DNA of 64,000 nucleotides from Rhodococcus rhodochrous (lineage in GTDB: Bacteria; Actinomycetota; Actinomycetes; Mycobacteriales; Mycobacteriaceae), in contig NZ_CP027557.1 in NCBI RefSeq assembly GCF_014854695.1, positions 1,922,001-1,986,000 of the forward strand, read 5' to 3'. A model generated the notes under the pieces. That model was given only the letters and a program-made list of their open reading frames with translations, made no database searches and was not told where the DNA came from. The stretch's first letter is position 1. Each line of letters starts with the position of its first letter. Below, in pieces: positions 36,016 to 47,344 of the stretch. A program made the position numbers and the translations under genes.

Positions 36016-37757
36016 TGCACGTCGTCGCGACCGCCGGTCACGTCGATCACGGCAAGTCGACGCTGGTCGAGGCGCTCACCGGTGCAAATCCGGACCGGCT
36101 CGCCGAGGAACGGCGACGAGGACTGACCATCGAGCTCGGCTACTGCTGGACGTCCTGGCCCGAGGTGGGGGAGGTCGCCTTCGTCGACGTCCCCGGACAC
36201 GAGCGATTCCTCACGACGATGCTCTCCGGAGTGGGATCGGTCCCGGCCGCGCTGTTCGTGGTGGCCGCCGACGATCCGTGGATGCCGCAGGCGGCCGAAC
36301 ACCTCGCAGCGCTCGACGCGCTCGGCGTTCGTCACGCGGTCGTCGCCGTCACCCGCGCCGATCTCGCCGATCCGGGACCCGCGGCCGCGCGGGCCGCGGC
36401 GGAGGTCGCCCGTACGAGTCTGGCGGGGGCTCCCGTCGTCGCCGTGAGCGGGCGGACCGGGATGGGCCTCGACGATCTCCGGGGCGCACTGACGACGATG
36501 GTCGCCTCGCTTCCGGACCCCGATCCGCAGGCCGACGTCCGGCTCTGGGTGGATCGCCGGTTCACCGTGCGTGGATCCGGAACCGTCGTCACCGGAACAC
36601 TTCCCGCGGGCACGGTGCGCGTGGGGGACACCCTCGCGCTCGGGGACACACCGCTGCGGGTCCGCAGCCTGCAGGCACTCGGTCGCGACCGGACCGCGGT
36701 GAGCGGCGTGGCCCGGGTCGCCCTCAATCTCGCCGGCCGGGTCGACGACCTGGGGCGGGGCAGTGTGCTCGTCACGCCCGGCGCGTGGCACCACACCTCC
36801 GTCGTCGACGTTCGGATCAGCGGCGACGACCGGCCGCCCGTCGCTCCGGTGCTGCACATCGGAGCCGCGGACGTCGGTGTCCGGTGCCGTCCGCTGGGCG
36901 ACGATCTCGTCCGGCTCACCCTCGACCGCCCGTTGCCCCTGCGGATCGGCGACCGCGCCCTGCTGCGCGACCCGGGCCGCCGGATGATCTGGCGGGCCGA
37001 CGTTCTCGATCCCGATCCACCCCGATTCCGGCGTCGCGGCGCGGCGGCACGCCGTGCGCTGCAACTGGCGGGGGCCGACGGGACGCCGCGCCTGGACGAC
37101 GAACTCGCCCGCCGCGGACTCCTGCATCGGCAACGGTTGCGACAGTTGGGCATCCCGCTCGAACGGGGAGAGCACCTGACGGTCGGGCCGTGGCTCGTCG
37201 CACCCGGCCTCGCGAAGGCCGTCGCCGACCGGCTGCCCACACTCGTGCAGGCCCATGCCCGCGCCCACCCACTGGATCCGGCGGCGCCGTTGACGGTGCT
37301 GGCGTCGCAGCTTCGTCTTCCCACACCCGACCTCGTCCGAGCGCTGGTGCGACCTCCGCTCGAAGTGGTCGGGGGACGGGTGATCGCCCCCGGTGCCGAC
37401 GGTCTACCGCCGAAGATCCGCAAGGCCGTCGAGCAGGTGCGCCGCGATCTGTCGGCCGCTCCGTTCGCGGCTCCGACCGCCGATCGCCTGCGCGAGCTCG
37501 GCCTCGACGACCGCGCCCTCGGGGCGGCCGAACGCAGCAGACGGTTGTGGCGGGCGGGCCCGGGCATCGTCCTGCTCCCCGACGCCGCCGACACGGCCGT
37601 GGAGCTGCTGGGCGAATTGGACCAGCCCTTCACGACCAGTGCCGCGCGCGAGCGGCTGGGAACGACACGGCGGGTGGTCCTGCCGCTGCTCGACCGGCTC
37701 GACAAGGCGGGTCGCACACGCCGGCTCCCCGACGACCGCCGCGAGATCGTCCGCTAG
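36015..37757 (+). CDS. selB: Selenocysteine-specific elongation factor
   Basis: A 580-residue GTPase that brings Sec-tRNA to UGA codons followed by a SECIS hairpin. The G domain has GHVDHGKST (8-16), DVPGHERF, and VTRADL in the NKxD position. EF-Tu-like beta-barrels and C-terminal winged-helix repeats for SECIS binding follow. Compared with E. coli SelB (614 residues, from memory) it is slightly shorter. The ATG shares a base with the selA stop. Its target in this window is fdhA; the SECIS loop there is of the E. coli type. Confidence 0.96.
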   Translation: MHVVATAGHVDHGKSTLVEALTGANPDRLAEERRRGLTIELGYCWTSWPEVGEVAFVDVPGHERFLTTMLSGVGSVPAALFVVAADDPWMPQAAEHLAALDALGVRHAVVAVTRADLADPGPAAARAAAEVARTSLAGAPVVAVSGRTGMGLDDLRGALTTMVASLPDPDPQADVRLWVDRRFTVRGSGTVVTGTLPAGTVRVGDTLALGDTPLRVRSLQALGRDRTAVSGVARVALNLAGRVDDLGRGSVLVTPGAWHHTSVVDVRISGDDRPPVAPVLHIGAADVGVRCRPLGDDLVRLTLDRPLPLRIGDRALLRDPGRRMIWRADVLDPDPPRFRRRGAAARRALQLAGADGTPRLDDELARRGLLHRQRLRQLGIPLERGEHLTVGPWLVAPGLAKAVADRLPTLVQAHARAHPLDPAAPLTVLASQLRLPTPDLVRALVRPPLEVVGGRVIAPGADGLPPKIRKAVEQVRRDLSAAPFAAPTADRLRELGLDDRALGAAERSRRLWRAGPGIVLLPDAADTAVELLGELDQPFTTSAARERLGTTRRVVLPLLDRLDKAGRTRRLPDDRREIVR

Positions 37758-37787
37758 AACAGCCGTCCCCGCCCTCCCCGAGGCGAG

Positions 37788-37855
37788 GATTCTTCACCCG
37801 AAACACGAAGTGCGGGTACCGAACTCGTCGGTACCCGCACTTCGCATGAAGAATC
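37788..37855. terminator. Strong bidirectional terminator between selB and gdhA
   Basis: A perfect 17-bp stem (37806-37822 with 37828-37844) with a five-base loop is nested in an outer 9-bp pair, GATTCTTCA at 37788-37796 and TGAAGAATC at 37847-37855. It sits between the convergent selB and gdhA genes and probably ends both transcripts. Confidence 0.85.
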
Positions 37856-37858
37856 GGT

Positions 37859-39238
<1,380 letters not shown>

Positions 39239-39261
39239 CTACCTGACTCTGTGAGGATTCT

Positions 39262-39290
39262 GTAACAAGGGTTTTACGACGAAAACTATA
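39262..39290 (-). promoter_or_regulatory. Putative gdhA promoter and leader dyad
   Basis: Read on the minus strand, TATAGT (39290-39285) matches the -10 consensus at five of six positions, about 47 bases before the gdhA start. Directly downstream lies GTAAAACCCTTGTTAC (39277-39262), a GTAA/TTAC dyad. No convincing -35 is present. GlnR-like control is only a guess. Confidence 0.35.
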
Positions 39291-39434
39291 GGGTGTGGCC
39301 CTTAGCATGTGTTAGCCCGCCTCCAAGGTGGGATGAGAAACACACGGTCCGAACGGCCTGTCCGTCGGGCGGATTGCCCGGTTCATCGGTACGATGTGCG
39401 ACCCCGCGGCGGGCGCTGCGCCGACGGTCGGAGG

Positions 39435-39508
39435 TGCCCCCGGCAGGACTCGAACCTGCGACCTAGAGATTAGAAGGCTCTTGCTCTATCCATCTGAGCT
39501 ACGGAGGC
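39435..39508 (-). tRNA. tRNA-Arg (anticodon TCT)
   Basis: A 74-nt minus-strand cloverleaf: acceptor GCCTCCG with CGGGGGC, anticodon loop CTTCTAA (anticodon TCT, reading AGA) with stem AGAGC/TCTCT (one C-U mismatch at the top), and T-arm CAGGTTCGAGTCCTG. CCA is not encoded. It marks the boundary between gdhA and the DedA/CODH region. No integrase or attachment repeat was seen beside it. Confidence 0.88.
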
Positions 39509-39570
39509 GCGGCCAGAATCTTAGCGGGTGCTTCCTGCGGTCGCCGCACACACCCTCGTACCCGCCGGGA

Positions 39571-40227
39571 TCAGCGCTCGAGCGTGCTGCCGCGTTCGTC
39601 GTCGGGGCTCGATTCGCCCCGGGGAATGTCCACTCGACCGGTCTTGAACCGCTGGATGAGATGGTCGATTCCGACACCCAGGACCACTGCGACGCAGATG
39701 GCGACCGCGGCGCCGAACAGCGGCTGCGATTCGAACCAGCCGCCGACGAGACGCCCCACGAACGCCGAGTACAGCGCCCAGGTCGTACCGCCGAGGATCG
39801 TGAGGGGCACGAACTTCTGTCGCGGGTAGCGGGTCGCTCCGGCCGTCATGTTCACGGCGATCCGACCGATCGGGATGTATCGCGCCGTGAGGATCACTGC
39901 GGCGCCGCGCTTGTCGAGTCCGCGCCGCGCCCACGCGAAGGCGGCCTGCGCCTTCGGGCGGCGCATCCACCGGAACCGTTCGGTGCCGACCTTCCGTCCG
40001 ATCGCGTAGGCGATGTTGTCGCCGATGATCGCGCCGAGCGCCGCCAGCACGATGACGATCCACAGATAGGGACGTCCCGTCGAACCCGAGAGGGACGACA
40101 GGGTGACCAGGACGGTCTCGCTGGGCACCGGTGGGAAGAAGCCGTCGAGCGTGCACACGGCGAAGAGCAACGGGTAGACCCACAGGGCTGCGGCCTGGCC
40201 GATGATGAATTCGTTGATCACGTCCAT
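39571..40227 (-). CDS. DedA/SNARE-associated family membrane protein
   Basis: A 218-residue polytopic protein with the DedA signatures FPPVPSETVLV near the N-terminus, GDNIAYAIGRKVG, and RYIPIGRIAVNMTAGATRYP in the middle. DedA proteins are implicated in flipping or recycling of lipid carriers and in membrane homeostasis. The acidic and arginine residues important in the family are present. It is divergent from coxM with a 246-bp spacer in which I see no other gene. Confidence 0.92.
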   Translation of the reverse strand: MDVINEFIIGQAAALWVYPLLFAVCTLDGFFPPVPSETVLVTLSSLSGSTGRPYLWIVIVLAALGAIIGDNIAYAIGRKVGTERFRWMRRPKAQAAFAWARRGLDKRGAAVILTARYIPIGRIAVNMTAGATRYPRQKFVPLTILGGTTWALYSAFVGRLVGGWFESQPLFGAAVAICVAVVLGVGIDHLIQRFKTGRVDIPRGESSPDDERGSTLER

Positions 40228-40473
40228 GGATATGCGTGGTGCTCCCGTCGCGTCGGCCGGTCGGCTCCTTCCACGCTATCCGCTCGCGCCGCCGAGAGCT
40301 CCTGACGAGGACGGTCGGCTCTCCACTCGCCGCCCCGGACATGGGGGTTCGGTCCAGATCGTCCGTTTCGCCCCACGGATCGTGGCTCGGGACTAACCTG
40401 GGCGCCGAAGGGGGAAGTGCGGACGGATCGGCGGGGGACAACCGATGCGTCCGCCCGAGGGTGGGAGTTCTTC

Positions 40474-41358
40474 ATGCAGGTTCCTGGCCCGTTCGAATAC
40501 GCGCGCGCAACCGGAGTGGAGCACGCCGTCGAGTTGCTCGACCGGCACGGAGAAGGTGCCCGCGTCGTCGCCGGCGGACACAGCCTTCTCCCGATGATGA
40601 AACTGAGGCTCGCGAATCCGGAATACCTGATCGACATCAACGACCTCGGGGACGAACTCGACCACATCACGGTCGAACCCGAGGTCGTTCGCATCGGTGC
40701 CCTCGTGCGCCACCGTCGACTGCTCGAATCCGACGAACTCGCCGGCATCTTCCCGATCTTCCGGGACGCGGAGAAGGTCATCGCCGATCCGGTCGTCCGC
40801 AATCGCGGGACGCTCGGAGGGTCGATCTGCCAGGCCGACCCCGCCGAGGACCTGTCGACGGTCTGCGCGGTGCTCGGTGCGACATGCGTCGTCCGCGGGC
40901 CGGCGGGTGTGCGCGAGCTCGCCTTCGACGACTTCCATCTCGGTGCCTACGAGACGGCCGTCGCTCCGAACGAGTTGCTCGTGGAGGTGCGACTGCCGCG
41001 GAAGGGCACCGCCTCCAGCGCGTACGAGAAGGTCGAGCGTCGCGCGGGGGACTGGGCGGTGGCCGCGGCGGGCGCCGCGCTGTGGATGTCGGACGACGGA
41101 CGCATCGCCGACGCGCGTGTCGGGCTGACGGCGGTGCGCGCCGACGAGGCGGCGCTGTCGAGGGTGTCCGAGCTGTTGCGCGGCTCGCCGGTCTCGGAGG
41201 AGTTGTTCCGCGAGGCGGGAGCGGCGGCCGCGTCGGCATGCGATCCCGAGACCGATCAGCGCGGCACCGCCGCCTACAAGCGTCACCTCGCATCGGAGTT
41301 GACGGTGCGGGCCCTGCGCCGATCCGCCGAACGTCTCGGCGCCACCGAAAGGGTGTGA
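40474..41358 (+). CDS. coxM: Aerobic CO dehydrogenase FAD-binding subunit
   Basis: A 294-residue medium subunit of the molybdenum hydroxylase family. It has the FAD-binding [23 protein letters not shown] (AGGHS motif) and [19 protein letters not shown] (TIGG-like motif), then the C-terminal CODH-type domain. It passes electrons from the iron-sulfur subunit to FAD and on to the respiratory chain. The start at 40474 (MQVPGPFEY) matches the family. It is first in the cox operon, four bases before coxS. Confidence 0.93.
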   Translation: MQVPGPFEYARATGVEHAVELLDRHGEGARVVAGGHSLLPMMKLRLANPEYLIDINDLGDELDHITVEPEVVRIGALVRHRRLLESDELAGIFPIFRDAEKVIADPVVRNRGTLGGSICQADPAEDLSTVCAVLGATCVVRGPAGVRELAFDDFHLGAYETAVAPNELLVEVRLPRKGTASSAYEKVERRAGDWAVAAAGAALWMSDDGRIADARVGLTAVRADEAALSRVSELLRGSPVSEELFREAGAAAASACDPETDQRGTAAYKRHLASELTVRALRRSAERLGATERV

Positions 41359-41362
41359 ACCG

Positions 41363-41847
41363 ATGCAGATCTCGATGACGGTCAACGGCGACAGTGTCAC
41401 CGCCGACGTCGAACCCCGGACACTGCTCGTGCACTTCCTGCGCGACCACCTCGGTCTGACCGGAACGCACTGGGGATGCGACACGAGCAACTGCGGAACG
41501 TGTGTCGTCGCCGTGGACGGCGAGCCGGTGAAGTCGTGCACCACGCTGGCGGTCATGGCCGCCGGCCACGAGGTGCTCACCGTCGAGGGACTCGAACGCG
41601 ACGGTGTCCTCGACCCCGTGCAGGAAGGCTTCGTGCGTTGCCACGGACTGCAGTGCGGCTTCTGCACCCCGGGAATGATGATCACCGCGCGGTCCCTGCT
41701 CGACCGCGATCCCGACCCCGACGAGGCGACCATCCGCGAGGCGATCTCCGGGCAGATCTGCCGCTGCACCGGCTACACCACCATCGTCCGGTCGGTCCGG
41801 TGGGCCGCCGAACACTCCTCGAAGGCGCAACCCACGGAGGTGTCGTG

Positions 41848-41848
<1 letters not shown>
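41363..41848 (+). CDS. coxS: Aerobic CO dehydrogenase iron-sulfur subunit
   Basis: A 161-residue small subunit with two [2Fe-2S] sites: the plant-ferredoxin-like [12 protein letters not shown]...KSC and the C-terminal CGFCTPGM...CRCTGY, which contacts the molybdopterin. It carries electrons from the CoxL active site to CoxM. Its stop overlaps the coxL start (TGATG). Confidence 0.95.
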
Positions 41849-44241
<2,393 letters not shown>

Positions 44242-44287
44242 GCGACGCGAGCGGAGGATGTCAGTGGAGCGATCGGAGGACGGGGAC

Positions 44288-45199
44288 ATGGATCTCGCGG
44301 TGCGGGCGGAGCAGTTGCGCAGTGAACGACGACCGTTCGTCGAAGCGACGGTCGTGCGGGCGCAACCACCGACGTCCGCGCACTCGGGCGACCGGGCGCT
44401 CGTCCTCGCCGACGGCACGATCGAGGGGTTCGTCGGCGGGCAGTGCACCGAGAGTTCCGTGCGCGAAGCGTCCCGCACGGTGCTCGCACGAGGGGAGAGC
44501 ATGCTCCTGCGGGTGCTGCCCGCCGGGGCCGGCGAGTTCCCCGACGCCCCGGGAGCGACGATCGCGGTCAACCCGTGCATGTCCGGTGGGGCCACCGAGA
44601 TCTTCCTCGAACCGCGGATGCCCGCGATCGTGGTGGCCGTCTTCGGGGACTCGCCCGTCACCGAGGCCGTGGGCGACTTCGCGCGGCGCGTCGAGTACTC
44701 GGTGGAACCGATCCGGGGGACGCGCGTGCCCGCCGAGGCGTCGGTGGTGATCGTCGCGAGCCACGGGGGCGAGGAGGCGAGTGTGATCCGTGCGGCTCTG
44801 GATGCCGGGAGCCGATACGTCGGCCTGGTCGCGAGTCGCACCCGGGGTGCCGCGGTGCTCGACGAGGTGGAGCCGACCGACGAGGAGCGTGCCCGCATCC
44901 ACACCCCGGTCGGCCTCGACATCGGTGCCCGCACCCCGGCGGAGATCGGTTTGTCGATCGTCGCCGACATCGTGCGGGTCGCGCGCAGCGGTGGGTTGGC
45001 CCGATCCTCCGAGGAGAGCGCGCAACGCATCGAGGTGCCGAGGGAGACGGGCCCGAAGCCGCGCACGGCCGTCGACCCGGTGTGCGGGATGACCGTCACG
45101 GTCACCGAGTCGACCCCGCACCTCGTCGTCGCCGGGCGGACGGTGTGGTTCTGCTGCCCGGGCTGCCGCCGCCGCTACGAGAAGGACGACGTGGCGTGA
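44288..45199 (+). CDS. XdhC/CoxI-family maturation protein fused to a C-terminal YHS domain
   Basis: A 303-residue protein. Residues 1 to about 240 form an XdhC/CoxI-like maturation factor (ALVLADGTIEGFVGGQCTESSVREASR, and later VGLDIGARTPAEIGLSIVADIV), which in relatives inserts or sulfurates the molybdenum cofactor. The last 45 residues are a YHS metal-binding module: DPVCGMTV, then WFCCPGCRRRYEKD. YHS domains bind Cu and other metals, so the fusion may help build the Mo-Cu site. ATG 44288 is preferred (GGAGG, eight-base gap) over ATG 44258. It overlaps coxD by 4 bases. Confidence 0.85.
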   Translation: MDLAVRAEQLRSERRPFVEATVVRAQPPTSAHSGDRALVLADGTIEGFVGGQCTESSVREASRTVLARGESMLLRVLPAGAGEFPDAPGATIAVNPCMSGGATEIFLEPRMPAIVVAVFGDSPVTEAVGDFARRVEYSVEPIRGTRVPAEASVVIVASHGGEEASVIRAALDAGSRYVGLVASRTRGAAVLDEVEPTDEERARIHTPVGLDIGARTPAEIGLSIVADIVRVARSGGLARSSEESAQRIEVPRETGPKPRTAVDPVCGMTVTVTESTPHLVVAGRTVWFCCPGCRRRYEKDDVA

Positions 45200-46095
45200 G
45201 CGATCCGTCGTCCCCGGGCATCTTCACCGACGTCGACGACGTGGTCGCCAGGTTCGACGACCACGACCATCTGCTCGATCAGGGCACCGCCGCCGCGATC
45301 CACCTCGCGGTCGCGCTGGGCCGACCACTGTTGCTCGAGGGCGAACCCGGGGTCGGCAAGACCACCGCAGCGAAGGTCCTCGCGCAGATCCTCGGTAGCC
45401 CGCTGATCCGGTTGCAGTGCTACGAGGGACTGTCGGTCGCCGAGGCCCTCTACGACTGGAACTACCAGCGTCAACTGCTCGCGATCCGGCTCGCCGAAGC
45501 GCGCGGCGAGGTTCCCGCCGAGGCCGACCTGTACTCCGAGGAGTATCTCCTCGAACGCCCGATCCTGCGCTGCGTCCGCCATCGCGGCGACAGACCCGCC
45601 GTCCTGCTCGTCGACGAGATCGACCGCGCCGACGACGAATTCGAGGCGCTGTTGCTCGAGTTCCTGGGGGAGTTCGCCGTCACCGTCCCGGAGCTCGGCA
45701 CCCTCACTGCGACCCGCCCGCCCGTCGTGGTGCTCACCTCCAACCGGAGCCGCGACCTGCACGACGCACTGCGAAGGCGCTGCCTGTACCACTGGATCGA
45801 CTTTCCCGACCGTGCCCGCGCGGCGGCGATCCTGCGTCGCACGGTACCGTCGGCGAACGCCGCGCTCGTCGAACGTGCCACGGATTTCGTCGCGGTGGCC
45901 CGCGGGCTCGATCTCGACAAGGCGCCGGGGATCGCGGAGACCATCGACTGGGTATCGGCCCTCGCGGCGCTCGGCGTCGCCGACCTCGTCCGGCCCGAAG
46001 CGGCGATGTCGCTCGCGGCACTGGCGAAGACTCCCGACGACGTCGATGCGCTGGGGGAGGCGCTGACCCGGTTCGTCTCCACCGAGGTGTCGTGA
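45196..46095 (+). CDS. coxD: MoxR-type AAA ATPase for CO dehydrogenase maturation
   Basis: A 299-residue AAA+ ATPase. Walker A is GEPGVGKTT, Walker B LLVDEIDRAD, then VVLTSNRSRDLHDALRRRCLYHWIDFPD (sensor 1 and arginine finger region). In Oligotropha, CoxD is needed to sulfurate and load copper into the CODH active site. The GTG start overlaps the previous stop (GTGA), and the next gene is coupled the same way. Confidence 0.93.
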   Translation: MSDPSSPGIFTDVDDVVARFDDHDHLLDQGTAAAIHLAVALGRPLLLEGEPGVGKTTAAKVLAQILGSPLIRLQCYEGLSVAEALYDWNYQRQLLAIRLAEARGEVPAEADLYSEEYLLERPILRCVRHRGDRPAVLLVDEIDRADDEFEALLLEFLGEFAVTVPELGTLTATRPPVVVLTSNRSRDLHDALRRRCLYHWIDFPDRARAAAILRRTVPSANAALVERATDFVAVARGLDLDKAPGIAETIDWVSALAALGVADLVRPEAAMSLAALAKTPDDVDALGEALTRFVSTEVS

Positions 46096-47342
46096 GCGCT
46101 CGGTTGCTTCCCGGGGTCGATCACGCGGCCTTCGCGGTCGGACTGGTCGACCGGCTCAGGTCCGCCGGGATCGTGGTACCGGCGGACGGAGCGGCGACCC
46201 TCACGCGTGCTCTGCGCGTGTGCCCCCCGAGCACCCGGAGCCGTTTGTACTGGACGGCGCGGCTCACGCTCGTCGACCGGCACGAGAGCCTCGCCACCTT
46301 CGACGCGGTGTTCGACCGCATCTTCGGCGATGCTCCGCTCCCACTCGACCCACACGCCCGCCGCACCGGGCCGGAGGACGACGGCCCGCGCGCGGCGCCC
46401 ACGACGGACGCGCCCCGCCGCATACGGGACGCTCCGGCCGGCGGCCACGACGTCCCATGGGTCACCCGGACCGTCGTCGAATCGGCGGAGGGGGAGCGGG
46501 CGGCCGATCGGCCCGGCCGCGAGGTCGCGAGCGCACTGGCGGAGATCGCCGACCAGCGGTTCGACGACCTCGACCCCGCACGACTCGCACTGGTCGAATC
46601 GTGGATCGAGGAGGCCGGGGTCCGATGGGCCACCCGCCGCACCCGTCGCCGGGTCGAACGCCGCACCGGTCGCGTCGACGTGCGGGCGAGCATCGCCGCC
46701 TCGCGCAGTACCGGGTTCGAGGCGCTCCGGCTGATCCGCACCCGCCCCGATCGACGGCGGCGGCAGATCGTCGTCTTCTGCGATGTCAGCCGGTCGATGC
46801 GCCCCTACGTCGGGGTGTATCTGCATCTGGTCCGTGCTCTTGCGCACACCGGAACGGCCGAGGTCTTCGTGTTCTCCACCACAGCGACGCGTCTGACCCC
46901 GGTCCTGCGGCACCGGTCTGTGGAGCAGGCGATCGACGTCGCCAACGAGCGTGTGCGGACCCGGTTCGGGGGCACGCGCATCGCCGGATCCCTCGCCGAG
47001 GTGGTCGCCTCCCATCACGGACACCTGCTGCGCGGAGCGATCGTCGTCGTCGCGTCCGACGGTTGGGACAGCGACGATCCCACCGCACTCGCCCACGTCC
47101 TGGCCAGGATCCGGCGCCGCGCCCACCGGGTGGTGTGGCTCAACCCCCGGGCCGGGCAGTCCGGATTCACACCCTCCACCGGGTCGATGTCCGCGGCGCT
47201 CCCGCACTGCGACGCGATGGTGGCGGCCGACACACTCCTCGCGCTGCAGCACGCCGTCGACGTCGTCACAGGCACCGCTACCGGCCCCGGAGGGCTCCGA
47301 CGGCGTGTCGTAGGTCATGGCGTGGACGTCCTACCCTGGTAG
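46092..47342 (+). CDS. coxE: VWA-domain protein CoxE
   Basis: A 416-residue protein with a C-terminal von Willebrand A domain. The metal-ion site DVSRSM (DxSxS type) is followed by a conserved GGTRIAGSLAEV and VVASDGWDSDDP. The N-terminal half is helical and arginine-rich. CoxE works with the MoxR ATPase CoxD in building the Mo-Cu centre. The GTG start overlaps coxD by 4 bases; the gene ends 2 bases before the CopD-CtaG gene. Confidence 0.92.
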   Translation: MSARLLPGVDHAAFAVGLVDRLRSAGIVVPADGAATLTRALRVCPPSTRSRLYWTARLTLVDRHESLATFDAVFDRIFGDAPLPLDPHARRTGPEDDGPRAAPTTDAPRRIRDAPAGGHDVPWVTRTVVESAEGERAADRPGREVASALAEIADQRFDDLDPARLALVESWIEEAGVRWATRRTRRRVERRTGRVDVRASIAASRSTGFEALRLIRTRPDRRRRQIVVFCDVSRSMRPYVGVYLHLVRALAHTGTAEVFVFSTTATRLTPVLRHRSVEQAIDVANERVRTRFGGTRIAGSLAEVVASHHGHLLRGAIVVVASDGWDSDDPTALAHVLARIRRRAHRVVWLNPRAGQSGFTPSTGSMSAALPHCDAMVAADTLLALQHAVDVVTGTATGPGGLRRRVVGHGVDVLPW

Positions 47343-47344
47343 GC

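Noticed and set aside
39435..39508. tRNA-Arg as the attachment site of an integrated element carrying the CODH genes
   Set aside because: No integrase gene and no direct repeat of the tRNA end were seen on either side within the window.
44258..44287. ATG 44258 as start of the XdhC-YHS gene
   Set aside because: Its purine-rich sequence touches the ATG with no gap, while ATG 44288 has GGAGG at a normal eight-base distance. The extra ten residues are unconserved.
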